A stretch of 64,000 nt of DNA from Enchytraeus crypticus (GCA_905160935.1 CAJHZI010000517.1:1187001-1251000), one strand, 5' to 3'; counted from the first letter of the stretch, positions 34,421-44,739 are shown. The notes: generated by a model not told the origin, from the sequence alone. Translations and numbers: made by a program.

Positions 34421-34649
34421 GAATAGAGAAGGTCTATTCGCGTCCCGACAAAAGTAAAATTTAATGGGAGATCATGGTAATTATGATTATTAGTTTAGCA
34501 TTATAAGGCAGTTATTTGCCAGACGCCAATAATGCAGCGCTTTTAAGAGTGATGGAGTGAAGTTGAATGGAGGAGTGAAGTTGAATGAACTAATATTTAT
34601 GGAATAGCTTCATTAAAGGCAAGGTTTACTAAATAATGTCACATTGACA

Positions 34650-34947
34650 ATTTTGTCATTCCAACTAATCTTTTCCATCCTTCTTCAAAATCTCATTTCC
34701 AATGCCTCTAGTTTCTTGATATTTTCTTTCTTTATTATCATAAATCACAATCATGCAGAAGTGTCGACCACACCAATGTCTTCACAATATTTATCTTTGT
34801 ATTCCTCAATGCCTTTTGTTAGGAGTTCCTTTCTCTTTCCGAAAGCCTCTTTCGCCTGTGCAATGGGACTGTTACTTCGGTTTCACATTTCCCATCGTCC
34901 TTGATGATGTGGCCCAAATACTTTAAGCTTCTTACCTGTTCCAATCG
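34650..34947 (-). mobile_element. LINE family 1 fragment
   Basis: The minus strand reads EQVRSLKYLGHIIKDDGKCE, followed by RKRLSERERNS and EALEMRF-like stretches. This matches family 1 at 24,870-25,160. Short and frame-shifted. Confidence 0.7.
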
Positions 34948-34956
34948 TTAAAACGA

Positions 34957-35040
34957 TATAACTACACTTTAATTAGATTATAATTATAACTACACTTTAA
35001 TTAGATTATCATTATAACTATACTTTAATTAGAATTACAC
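34957..35040. repeat. Tandem repeat, about 28-bp unit, three copies
   Basis: Units of ATAACTACACTTTAATTAGATTAT. Confidence 0.88.
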
Positions 35041-36067
35041 TTCAAACATTTTGGTTTACATTTTCATATTCATTTATTTATACCCTATCAAATTTAATTG
35101 CCTGTGTCGCCTAAGATGTAACTTTCACCTAGGAGAAATACCAGAGGCTTATGATTGATTAAACAAGTTTATGAAGGAGAAAGCCAGTAAAAATTTGAAA
35201 TAGAGGAGCTAATAGACGCTTAAAATTGAGGAGCTGAAAGCTTTTTAAGATGGAAAATGAATATAGAAGAAGATCAGAGCGTGACTGCTGTGTCGATTGT
35301 GTAATTATTGCTGTTTCCGGTCCGCCGTGTTGCGACGGTGCCCGTCTGTCTAACGTGAAAATTCCGGCTCTCAATCATCGCTATCGGCAGATCAAGTCTG
35401 GGATAGGAGGTAGAGAGCGGTGGTCTGCTCTAATAGAAATATCCTAAAGAGAATCACGGCGATGTGGGGTATAGTTATGGAGAAATAGAGAAAGAGAAAA
35501 ACAAATGCGATCAGCATGAGGGAGAGAGGGAGACAGTAGCAAATATAGACGAAATAATGATGATTAAAGATAGTGAGAGTGGAAGGAATTGGAAGAAACT
35601 AGAAGATTATGGAGAGAAGGAAAGAATACTGACATGCTAACAGAAATAAATCAATCAGTGATATATCTACTAGGTTTTACATAGCTGTGACATGACAGTA
35701 AGCCGTACAATGTTGAAGGGATGAAAGTTATTGCAAGTCTGCTAAAAATTGAAGACCGAATGCGGACGTTCAACCTACAAGGTTCGTGTACATGAGTGCA
35801 TGAACGTTGAGTACTTGAATGTTACGTATAATATTGCATACATGAGCTAAACCATTGACTTGTATTTACATCTCCTATCATAGTTTTTCTCTCATAGTGT
35901 CCTGCCTAACTGCTTTGTCACGAAATGTATTTCTTACATTTATTTTTATCGTCAGCTTTTCTTTGATCCTATATATGAATTCGTTTAACAGAAGATCAAA
36001 GATCATGTAGGCTGTTGGAGATATCTCTCTTTTTAGTGAACTATCTGCTGGTGAGTATATGATATAA
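35041..36067. other. No recognisable gene
   Basis: A GC-richer patch at 35,270-35,420 ends in GGAG|GTAGAG, but no family or matching exon is seen. Nothing else is identifiable. Confidence 0.45.
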
Positions 36068-36544
36068 AACGACTCCACCCCTCCTCCCCTCCATGTTCCA
36101 GAAAGGTCACCAAAAAGCAGAAGCTGGGCCGAGATAGCTGATTCACCAAATCCAGCGATTTCTGCTCAACCTATAAAATCAAGTCAACAAGTAACTAGCG
36201 TAGGTGGTGCTAACGGATTTAACCGCCAGGCGAGGCCCCAATCGATCACCTACACAGGGAAGAAAACCGACAGCAAAATCAAAGCTGTGCCCAAGAAACT
36301 ATCAATATTTATGGGCAGACTCCAAATCGACACAACTGAGGACGATATGAAGGATTTGCTGAAGGATAACGGTATTGCTGATTCTGTCTGCAAAAAGCTG
36401 ACTGGAAAGACTACGGACGGGCGGGAGTACAAATCTTCGGCCTTCCTTATCTCAGTCGATGTTAAATACAAGGATCTTGTTTTTAACATGGATCTGTGGC
36501 CTGACAACATCACGATCAGAGAATGGTGGTCCTCCAAACAATAG
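36068..36544 (+). CDS. LINE ORF1, C-terminal part
   Basis: The frame is open from 36,068 to the TAG at 36,542-36,544, with no upstream start because the element is truncated. A linker rich in Ser, Pro, Gln and Lys (for example RSPKSRSWAEIADSP) leads into a basic stretch (TGKKTDSKIKAVPKK). After it comes a domain of about 80 residues starting LSIFMGRLQIDTTEDDM and ending DNITIREWW. That domain resembles the C-terminal or RRM-like domains of LINE ORF1 proteins, which bind the element RNA; the assignment is by position and general look only. ORF1 overlaps the ORF2 open frame by about 22 bases. Confidence 0.6.
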   Translation, partial: NDSTPPPLHVPERSPKSRSWAEIADSPNPAISAQPIKSSQQVTSVGGANGFNRQARPQSITYTGKKTDSKIKAVPKKLSIFMGRLQIDTTEDDMKDLLKDNGIADSVCKKLTGKTTDGREYKSSAFLISVDVKYKDLVFNMDLWPDNITIREWWSSKQ

Positions 36545-39500
36545 TCGACATTTCACTCTTTATAATGGCTTGTAATTTTAATGGTTTAATTAACGATGAT
36601 TTTATCACTAACTCACATGTAGGCCTTTATTCACCAGAGGACTCTAATAAACTATTGAACTCTTTTAAACTTTGTAACTTTGCTATCTTTCATATCAATG
36701 TTAGAAGTCTCAATGCCAATTATTTACACTTATTAAATTTACTTGATATTTATGATTACAAATTTAATATTTTACTATCTGAAATATGGTCCACAAACCT
36801 GGCATATTTTGATAATATATTTCCTAACTATGTTTTTCTTTCCTTTCCGCCACTGAACCAGAGAGCCGGTGGAGTTGGTGTTTTAATTCATAAATCGATA
36901 GTTTATAATATTGTTGCCTCGTCAAATGACTACAAGGTACTAGATGATGCTGCGGAATATGTTATACTTGATGTAACTACCAGTAACGGCAAACTTCGTA
37001 TATTTTTATTTTATAGACGCCCAAGTAAAGCAATGCCGATTTTTATTGATTCATTGTTTGATTTACTTAAGCTGTACAAGCCAACGAAGAGAAGCATATT
37101 ATGTGGTGATCTGAATATTGATTTACTAAAATATGGTTCTACTGCATGTATTGAGAGATACGTCAATGAATTATTCTCGATGAACTTTGTTCCGTTCTCT
37201 GTTATTCCGACGCATTGTGACAATAATTCAATGAGTATTATTGACCATGTATTCTGTAATTTTGGTATTGATTGTGTGCAAGGCTGTAGAATTAAGTCAT
37301 TAACAGTGGCAAGTGATGTTAGTGACCACTATGCCAACATTGTTGCTATAACTGCAAACAAGAAAAGGGTAAATTACTGTGATCGACCCACGACACGAAT
37401 TTTCTATAAAAAGGCTATAAATTCTTTTAAAAATCAACTTTCTTTTACCGATTGGACACCCATTTATAGTTCTGATCAGATAGACACGTCGGTCGCCTAC
37501 CTAACTGATACCTTAACTAACGCCATTGATAACAATTTTCCGTTAGTGCTACTGTCTCGAAAAAGTTTTAAGGACAAACCATGGATATCAAAGGAATTGA
37601 AAAAACGTATCAAAATAAAAAATTCTCTCTACCTACTTTTCAAAAAAAATAAAAGTATTGAAGATGAAGATAAATATCGTGCCTATCGGAAATCAGTGGA
37701 AAAGGAATTAGAAAATTATAGAAAGATATATTTCAGCGATAAATTAAATATAAGATTTAATACCGCTAAAAATATATGGAAAAATCTTAACGACATCACT
37801 AGCCACAAAAATAAAATAGCTAACAATTTTATTGATAGAGTTTACTCTAAAAATGGTTTTATTTATGATAAATATCAAATGGCGAATGAATTTAACAACT
37901 ACTTTATCAATGTCGGTATTAACTTAGCAAATGAAATACCAAATAATTCTAATGATTACCAGTCTTACCTTCCTGAAAATTTCTCAAATTCTATATTCAT
38001 ATACCCAGCCATCAATAATGAAATCTTCAATATCATTCAAAGCCTAAATAAAAGTAATGCCACCGGACATGATAAAATAACTAGTAAAATACTTCAGCTC
38101 GGTGCTGAATACATTATCAACCCAATTACTTTTATTATGAATAAATCTCTAGAGCAAGGCTTCTTTCCTGCAAGTTTTAAACTAGCTAAAGTAATTCCTA
38201 TTTTTAAAAAGGGTTGTAATCATGATGTATCTAATTATAGACCCATTTCTCTACTTAATAACTTGAGCAAAATTTTTGAGAAAGTGATCTACAAACGCCT
38301 GATTGATTTCTTTAATTTTAACAATACTTTATCTGACAGCCAGTTTGGTTTTAGAGAAGGCCATTCCACAATTGATGCACTTTTCAGCTGTATCAATTTA
38401 CTGACAAATAAAAATGCCGAGAAAAGTAAAACTATGGGCATGTTTTTAGATTTATGTAAAGCTTTTGATACAGTCGACCATGGTATCTTGCTCTTTAAAT
38501 TATCTAATTATGGTATTCGTGGTATAGCTTATAATTGGTTAAATTCATATTTGTCCGACAGACAGCAATATACTGTAATAGGAGATATACCATCTGATAT
38601 AAAATATATCAGAATGGGCGTGCCCCAGGGCTCAATATTAGGACCAGTGTTGTTTTTAATTTACGTTAATGACTTACAATTTGCCTGCACCAATGCCACA
38701 TTAAAACTTTTTGCTGATGATTCCAATCTTTTTGTGCACGGTAGCAACCTTGAAGAACTGTACCAGGCAGCTAACCAAGCTTGCTCACAAGTTAGTCGTT
38801 GGTTTATCTGCAATCGTTTAACAATTAATTGTTCCAACTCGGCATATATATTATTTTTTCCTACAGATGACGATAGTGCAAACATTACGGCAAATGATAT
38901 GTGTGTTAAATTAAATAATTGTTCAATTGGTAAAGTTTCAATCACTAAATTTCTGGGCATTCTAATTGATGAGAACCTTACTTTTAACAATCATATCGCT
39001 GCTTTAATAAGCAAGGTTAATAGCTTAAATGGTATGTTTTACAGACGAAGGGACTACATACCTCAGGGATGCCGTAAAAATCTTTATTTTTCTCTTGTTT
39101 ATTCGCGCATTCAATATGGTATAGAAATTTATGGAAAAACAACCTCTAAGTTATTACAGCCTCTGCACTATTCCTGTAATAGAATTTTACGAACTCTATA
39201 AAATAAATCCAGGTTTTGTAATGTCAAAGAATTATATGCTAATTTCAATACTTTACCTGTATCTCAACTCTATATACTCTCTATAAGTAAATTAATTTAT
39301 AAGTGTATTAATTTTGACGGTATTATGTCTACGGCAATTCGTGACATCATTAATTCTCTCCATCAAAATCGTTATTACAATACTAGACTGTCAAGCACTA
39401 ATTATATATTTTCTAATAATAACAAGCTTTTCTTCAAATCTTATATTTTTAATTGTGTGATGATTTGGAATAATGTTCCCTTAGAAATTCGTAATAGTAA

Positions 39501-39555
39501 ATCTTTGAATTTATTCAACAAGAGATGCAAAAGCCATTTAATTAGTATTTTGTAA
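36523..39555 (+). pseudogene. LINE ORF2: AP endonuclease plus reverse transcriptase
   Basis: The N-terminal AP endonuclease shows FHINVRSLNAN, LLSEIW (catalytic Glu), RAGGVGVLIHKS, CGDLNIDLLKY, a MSIIDHVFCN site and SDVSDHYANI (final Asp-His). The reverse transcriptase follows: SNATGHDKI, YRPISLLNNLSKIFEK, FGFREGHSTIDALF, MFLDLCKAFDTVDH, MGVPQGSILGPVLFLIYVND (motif B) and LKLFADDSNLF (catalytic ADD). A C-terminal segment ends FFKSYIFNCVMIWNNVPLEI and LNLFNKRCKSHL. The likely start is the ATG at 36,565. One in-frame TAA at 39,199-39,201 interrupts the last 118 codons; otherwise the frame is intact over about 1,000 codons. The motif set fits the CR1/L2 group. Confidence 0.88.
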
Positions 39556-39867
39556 TGATAAATATATCTTAATGTTGACAATTATAGTGCTATTTCTGTC
39601 TTTACTTAGGTTGCTTGCTTCAATAATTGTGATTTCATTTTTATGCCATCAATTGTTGTACAACAGTTTTTCGAACTTGCACGCCGGTTAGTCGTTACTG
39701 CTTTTTCGCTAGTAACTTTTGCTAATTTTAAATGTACATGTATGTTTGACTGTTTTTTTCGTTTTTGCTGGCTGTCAACTAGATAGGGTATATATGCCCT
39801 CTTTGATGACCTTGTGATTGTATGTATACTTGTATATGTACTTCAATAAACATAGTTCTCTCTCTCT

Positions 39868-40985
39868 GAGTGATTGTATCTATGGGTAAGTGATTGCATC
39901 TATGGGTAAGTGATTGCATCTATGGGTGATTGTTATGAGTGATTGTATCTATGAGTGATTGTATCTATGAGTGACTGTATCTATGAGTGATTGTATCTAT
40001 GGGTGAGTGATTGCATCTATGAGTGATTGTATCTGTGGGTGAGTGACTGTATCTATGATTGAGTGATTTTATCTATGGTTGAGTGATTGTATCTGTCGGT
40101 GAGTGACTGTATCTATGATTGAGTGATTGTATCTATGAGTGAGTGATTGTATCTATGAGTGATTGTATCTATGGGTGAGTGACTGTATCTATGCTTGAGT
40201 GATTGTATCTATGGGTGATTGTATCTATGTGTGATTGTATCTATGGGTGAGTGATTGTATCTATGGGTGAGTGATTGTATCTATGGGTGATTGTATCTAT
40301 GAGTGAGTGATTGTATCTATGGGTGATTGTATCTATGAGTGATTGTATCTATGGGTAAGTGATTGCCAGGGTGAGGTTATGAGTGATTGTATCTAGAAGT
40401 GATTGCTATCTATGATTGATTGTATCTATGAGTGAGTGAAATGTATTATGGTGTGGGAGTTGATTGTATCTATGAGTGATTGTATATGTGGGTGAGTGAC
40501 GTAGATATGAGTGAGTGATTTTATCATGGGTGTAGTGATTGTTTTTTTTTTATCTATGGGTGAGTGATTGTATCTATGGGTGAGTGATTGTATCTATGGG
40601 TGAGTGATTGTATCTATGAGTGAGTGATTGTATCTATGAGTGATTGTATCTATGAGTGATTGTATCTATGAGTGAGTGATTGTATCTATGGGTGAGTGAT
40701 TGTATCTATGAGTGATTGTATCTGTGGGTGAGTGACTGTATCTATGATTGAGTGATTTTATATATGGGTGAGTGATTGTATCTATGAGTGATTGTATCTA
40801 TGGGTGAGTGACTGTATCTATGCTTGAGTGATTGTATCTATGGATGAGTGATTGTATCTATGCTTGAGTGATTGTATCTATGGATGAGTGATTGTATCTA
40901 TGAGTGATTGTATCTATGAGTGAGTGATTGTATCTATGGGTGAGTGATTGTATCTATGAGTGAGTATATCTATGGGTGAGTGGCA
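39868..40985. repeat. Minisatellite of mixed 16- and 20-bp units
   Basis: More than 50 units of (GAGT)GAGTGATTGTATCTATGG. The unit is 16 bp (one GAGT) or 20 bp (two GAGT), and the two lengths are interleaved irregularly. Variants include GCATCTATG, CTGTATC and ATGCTT. It begins within a few bases of the LINE 3' terminus. Confidence 0.93.
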
Positions 40986-41389
40986 CAGATTGTATAATTG
41001 TTTGACTGATTACTTACACAAACAATTAATTGCCTTATTTGTAATAGATTGTTTGAAGCTATAAAGCTTATAGCTGCTTCAGGGGCTAACTTTCTGTTTA
41101 AAATAGTTTCATTTCTATAAAAGAAATTTACTTCTGATTTTATATTTCTATATTCCAATTTCATTTTCTATATTTTTATTGTCTGAGAAGCAGGAGGTCA
41201 TAGATTCTAATCCCCTTCTTTGCCCTTATCCATTGTGATATGGGAACAGACTTTAAATTTAGTTGTGAGCTTTTAGGACTGGTAGGGTAACAGTGAGTCT
41301 TACAATGTAGTAGTAGGATTATTGGGGGGCTGGCACATTATGATTTTTAAGCACAACCTAAGATTAAAACCTAGCTAAATTTCCTTTTT
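40986..41389. other. No recognisable gene
   Basis: AT-rich DNA between the minisatellite and the Polinton. A weak B-box-like GGTCATAGATTCTAATCCCC lies near 41,196. The exact Polinton border was not found. Confidence 0.45.
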
Positions 41390-41795
41390 AGCCTTGCCCA
41401 GCCTTGATTAAGCATACTGAGATGAACGTTAATCATTTCAAGGCTAAAATAGAATAGCCTTAAAACATAGCTAAATTCTATTTTAGCCTTGATGCATACA
41501 TGTTCCATGAATATTAAGCACAGACATGCCTTGAGTCTTGCTCATTTCTATTTTCTGCCTTAAAATTTACACCATTGCAATTGAAGCATAGCCTTGCCTA
41601 TCAATAATCTAACACACAAGCGTAAAATCAAGCACGCCCACAGCTCACGAGGACAAAAACCATTTCAATTCACATCATTTCATCCACAAGGCAGAGACAA
41701 AATGATTTTAACAGGCATCTTTAGCCTTGATACCTAAGCTTATATCTATATTAGCCTTGATACCTAAGCTTATATCTATATTAGCCTTGTCATCA
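41390..41795. repeat. AGCCTTG-rich repeat region, likely Polinton end
   Basis: The word AGCCTTG or close variants occurs about nine times. A 30-bp unit, TTAGCCTTGATACCTAAGCT plus TATATCTATA, is repeated near 41,721-41,785. AAGGCTAAAATAGAAT near 41,439 has an inverted partner near 41,475. Polintons have long terminal inverted repeats; the second end is outside the window, so this cannot be confirmed here. Confidence 0.5.
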
Positions 41796-41884
41796 ACGTA
41801 TGTACTGAAAGTATGATAACCATTGTTTCATCAGCACAATTATGGTCACAGCCTGTCTTAATAGTAAATATACTATTGAAACAT

Positions 41885-42373
41885 TCATTTAATGATTGTA
41901 TATTTATGACATCCATTAACAATCTCTCCATCGTTTCTTCTAAAGAATGTTATACTGTGTTTAGTTTTTTTAATAGCTTCATATAAAGATTTAAATTCTT
42001 TAACTTCTCCAGTATCATTATTTTCATATCTGACAGGTTTAGGGTTATTTCTTATACCTCTCAAGTACTCATGCCTCTGGGCTATAATCTTTTTTGGTTG
42101 AACCTCTTTTAGTGGATATTTTCTTGGTCTTCCTCTTGCTCTTCTAGGTTTGTCTTCTTCATTTTGTGAATCAACCTCTTTTAGTGGATATTTTCTAGGT
42201 CTTCCTCTCTTTCTTGTTGTCGTATCTTCATCCTTGGGAGGAAACACTTCTTCTCTCTTCAAAAGTCCATTTTCAAAAGTCATAAACAACAACTCTGTTT
42301 TTCCAGCACGTAGAGCTGGTGTGATTTCAGCATCGATCAACATTTGTCTCAATTCGGCGGCTGAGTATTTCAT
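41885..42373 (-). CDS. Polinton-borne AT-hook protein with SAP-like and NUMOD-like parts
   Basis: The ATG at 42,373 sits directly behind a TATATAAA motif, which favours it over the in-frame ATG at 42,424. The first 30 residues (KYSAAELRQMLIDAEI...RAGKTELL) resemble a SAP-type DNA-binding helix pair. Two matching AT-hook repeats follow (RKRGRPRKYPLKEV and RARGRPRKYPLKEV). The C-terminal end (GEVKEFKSLYEAIKKTKHS, then FFRRNDGEIVNGCHKY) looks like a NUMOD1-type helix-turn-helix seen next to homing nucleases. No nuclease domain is present. Probably a DNA-binding protein; function unknown. It looks whole. The counterpart in arm B would lie beyond the window. Confidence 0.6.
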   Translation of the reverse strand: MKYSAAELRQMLIDAEITPALRAGKTELLFMTFENGLLKREEVFPPKDEDTTTRKRGRPRKYPLKEVDSQNEEDKPRRARGRPRKYPLKEVQPKKIIAQRHEYLRGIRNNPKPVRYENNDTGEVKEFKSLYEAIKKTKHSITFFRRNDGEIVNGCHKYTIIK

Positions 42374-42381
42374 TTTATATA
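42371..42381 (-). promoter_or_regulatory. TATATAAAATG start-codon motif (AT-hook gene, arm A)
   Basis: TATATAAA fused to the ATG, the same arrangement as at 48,001-48,011 and other Polinton genes here. Confidence 0.55.
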
Positions 42382-42450
42382 TGTAAGAAAAAATATTTAA
42401 ATAAAATGCAAAATTTACAAACAATAAACAAATAATTTTCTCGTTTGTAA

Positions 42451-42984
42451 ATGTTTTATGTTAAAATAATAATTATACATAATAAAATGTTAGACACCGT
42501 TGATGGCACTTCGCTTTCAAGTAAACTGAAAGCATTCTTAATTAGAAAGCTTGAAGAAAGGCAAACAGTTGTTAAGAAACTAAAGAAAAAGCGAAAGATT
42601 ATAAAAACACTTTCCTACACTACCGCGGTGGCTTCGATCGTAATTTCCGCAGTGCTAGCTGCAACTGCTACAGCTGTTGTAATTCCACCCGTTGCTATAG
42701 TAGTGTTATCCACTTCAAGCGGTATATTGACAGCCTTCGCCAATAAATTTAATTTTCAAGCTAAAAGTAATAAACTAAATACAGAAATTGAAAAACTAAA
42801 TAAACTTAATGAAAGATTGACTTTGTTGTCTCCTGTAACGGAAATCTTGCTGAGGCAGCCTATAATCAGATTATTTCTGAATTTACATAAAAATTTGTTA
42901 ATACATTTATTAACGAATTTAAATATCGCAATTTACGGCTACACTTCCATCACAAACCTCATTAGTAGAGAATCTGAAACGTAA
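42451..42984 (+). CDS. Polinton-borne hydrophobic/coiled-coil protein, unknown
   Basis: The better start is the second Met (42,487, MLDTVDGTS), which follows an ATAATAAAATG motif. A charged N-terminal region (LEERQTVVKKLKKKRKIIK) precedes two hydrophobic stretches (TAVASIVISAVLAATATA and VVIPPVAIVVLSTSSGIL), probably one membrane hairpin. A Lys/Asn/Leu-rich coiled-coil-like segment (KLNTEIEKLNKLNERL) comes next. The 3' end overlaps the end of the convergent fibre-like gene. No family is recognised. A membrane-active virion or lysis role is possible but only an inference. Looks whole. Confidence 0.45.
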   Translation: MFYVKIIIIHNKMLDTVDGTSLSSKLKAFLIRKLEERQTVVKKLKKKRKIIKTLSYTTAVASIVISAVLAATATAVVIPPVAIVVLSTSSGILTAFANKFNFQAKSNKLNTEIEKLNKLNERLTLLSPVTEILLRQPIIRLFLNLHKNLLIHLLTNLNIAIYGYTSITNLISRESET

Positions 42985-44135
42985 TGAAATCCTAAATCAA
43001 CAAACGTTAAATTTTTTCGTAATATCAATTTCAAGTCTGATTTCTTTCGATCTGGATCTAGATCTCTTACAAGTTTTGAAATAAATTGCCTAAATTTCAA
43101 TAAAGGTGTACCCTCTTCAGGTGTTGCTGTTAAATTAGCGCGAACTAGAGTTGTTTCCAAGTCACTAAACATATTTCTCGGTAGTTTTTTTTTTTTTTTT
43201 AAAAGTAAACATTTCAAATCAGTTGTTAAAACTGAAAGAATTCCTTCAACGTCAGAATTAATTTCTTCATTATTAAATAATTTACTATATTCTAAGGTAA
43301 TATTTTGCAAATGATTATATTTCATAAGAAATATTTCGCTGTAATTAATTCGTAGGCCTTGTTCTCTGGAATATTTTGATATAATGGTCAATACATGAGA
43401 ACAAATAGCCATTAATTTCTTCAAATCAACATTATCTTTCATGCGAGCAATCTGTAGATACTTTTTGTTTAGCGCATCGTATCTTTCACTAGGGAAACCG
43501 ACATTAAAAATTAAATTATCCTTCATATCTAAAGCTCCGTTCATTGAACCACCATTCACACTGAGTTTCGTATCAATATTTTTTTGTAGAGCAATGTCAT
43601 TAGCAACAACATCTCGTTCTACATCCTTTAAGATATCTAATCTTAAATTTTGTCCAAATTCGTTAACAAAACTATCGCAGTACCTCTTTGTAACGACGTC
43701 CAAATCACTTTCTGGAGGTTGCCTAACATTGAAAATTCTATTGTTGCTCATATCAACATCTCCATTCATTGAACCACCATTCACACTGAGTTTCGTATGA
43801 ATATTTTTTTGTAGAGCAATGTCATTAGCAACTACGTTTTGTTCTACTTCTTTTAGGATACCTACTCTTAAATTTTGTCCAAATTGGTTAACATAACGAT
43901 CGCAGTACCCCTTTGTAACGACATCCAAATCACTTTCTGGAGGTTGCTTAACATTGAAAATTCTATTGTTGCTCATATTAATGTCTCCAGTGATATCTCC
44001 TCCAGATTTGTCAACTTCTGTACTGTCGAGTCTATCAACAAGCTTGACAATTGGTCTGAAAACTGAGTCTACATGCTCCATCAAATCACCAGTTGTTGAA
44101 TGCGATTTGCCACCAGTTTTCGATATAGTACTCAT
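42939..44135 (-). CDS. Polinton tail-fibre-like protein, arm A
   Basis: About 398 residues. Three copies of a repeat of about 78 residues share the core SGGDITGDINMSNNRIFNV or NGGSMNGDVDMSNNRIFNV followed by PPESDLDVVTK.YCD. This G.M.G...M..N.I.NV..P....D.V.K.Y.D pattern is well known from phage tail-fibre shafts and also appears in some animal Polinton-like elements. The C-terminal 180 residues are unlike the repeats and could form a head or a base. It is transcribed away from the capsid gene block, with its start 31 bp from the divergent neighbour. A virion attachment role is inferred. Looks whole. Confidence 0.6.
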   Translation of the reverse strand: MSTISKTGGKSHSTTGDLMEHVDSVFRPIVKLVDRLDSTEVDKSGGDITGDINMSNNRIFNVKQPPESDLDVVTKGYCDRYVNQFGQNLRVGILKEVEQNVVANDIALQKNIHTKLSVNGGSMNGDVDMSNNRIFNVRQPPESDLDVVTKRYCDSFVNEFGQNLRLDILKDVERDVVANDIALQKNIDTKLSVNGGSMNGALDMKDNLIFNVGFPSERYDALNKKYLQIARMKDNVDLKKLMAICSHVLTIISKYSREQGLRINYSEIFLMKYNHLQNITLEYSKLFNNEEINSDVEGILSVLTTDLKCLLLKKKKKLPRNMFSDLETTLVRANLTATPEEGTPLLKFRQFISKLVRDLDPDRKKSDLKLILRKNLTFVDLGFHYVSDSLLMRFVMEV

Positions 44136-44166
44136 TTTATAATAAAAATTTAAATGTTATATAAAA

Positions 44167-44739
44167 ATGTCAAAGTATACAAACTACGGTGTAACGTTGA
44201 CTAAAGGTCAGGTCCAAAAACTAAAGAGCGCGTGCGATCATGATAGAGAGGTTAAAATCCGAATATTAAAAAAGAATTTGTCGGGTAATACGAATCTTCC
44301 TCTCACCCAAACTCAAATTAATAAAATTAAAAAGGCTACATCTGGAATAGAATTGTGTCTGAGTAGAGCACAATTAAAGTACATGGAAAAGAATGGAGGA
44401 TTTCTGCCGTTGTTGGCAGCAGCCATTCCCGCCATCGTGGGAGCTATAGGTGGATTGGCAGGGGGAATTAGCTCGGCAGTGAATTCGACTAGACAGACAA
44501 ATGAATTGAAGAGACATAATCAAGAATTGGAAAACATAACCAAGCAACAACTCGGCGCAGGCTTAATCAGCGACGCAATAGCTCCAATCCCCGTTATAGG
44601 TAAAACGCTATCAAATGCGTTGAAGAAATTTGGACTCGGTGGATGCGTCAAGAATTTGAAAGGAGCTCAGTGGGGTAAAGGATTGTATTTGGAAAGAGGT
44701 GGATCAGGAGTTTTTTTAGAAAGACAGGGGGAGGCATAA
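44167..44739 (+). CDS. Polinton hydrophobic minor virion protein, arm A
   Basis: 190 residues. The N-terminal part (VTLTKGQVQKLKSACD, LPLTQTQINKIKKA) is typical of a Polinton family of minor virion proteins. A glycine-rich hydrophobic stretch (GGFLPLLAAAIPAIVGAIGG, then LAGGISSAV) could insert in membranes. The C-terminal GKGLYLERGGSGVFLERQG is also a family hallmark. Comparable adenovirus proteins (pVI or pX) act in core condensation or membrane lysis, but the match here is by character rather than proven homology. The ATG follows TTATATAAAA. Looks whole. Confidence 0.6.
   Translation: MSKYTNYGVTLTKGQVQKLKSACDHDREVKIRILKKNLSGNTNLPLTQTQINKIKKATSGIELCLSRAQLKYMEKNGGFLPLLAAAIPAIVGAIGGLAGGISSAVNSTRQTNELKRHNQELENITKQQLGAGLISDAIAPIPVIGKTLSNALKKFGLGGCVKNLKGAQWGKGLYLERGGSGVFLERQGEA

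Larger units (their letters stand above)
36068..39865 (+). mobile_element. CR1/L2-like LINE, 5'-truncated, young
   Basis: One LINE insertion with the 3' part of ORF1, a full-length ORF2 and a 3' UTR of about 310 bp ending AATAAACATAGTTCTCTCTC. The coding match begins near 36,068, inside ORF1, so the 5' UTR and the start of ORF1 are missing, as is usual after incomplete reverse transcription. ORF2 has a single in-frame stop, so the copy is recent. A 3' tail of the same family lies at 3,859-4,110 (-). A minisatellite starts right at the element end. Confidence 0.85.

Noticed and set aside
35250-35447. GC-richer plus-strand frame ending at a donor-like GGAGGTAGAG
   Set aside because: No recognised family and no acceptor; the overlapping minus frame is equally open, so the reading is not specific.
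39868-40985. Regular short repeats resembling a CRISPR array
   Set aside because: Units of 16-20 bp abut with no unique spacers, next to a LINE in animal DNA, so this is a minisatellite.
42150-42386. Plus-strand frames opposite the AT-hook gene and similar shadows opposite Polinton genes
   Set aside because: They are antisense shadows of clearly better-supported genes.
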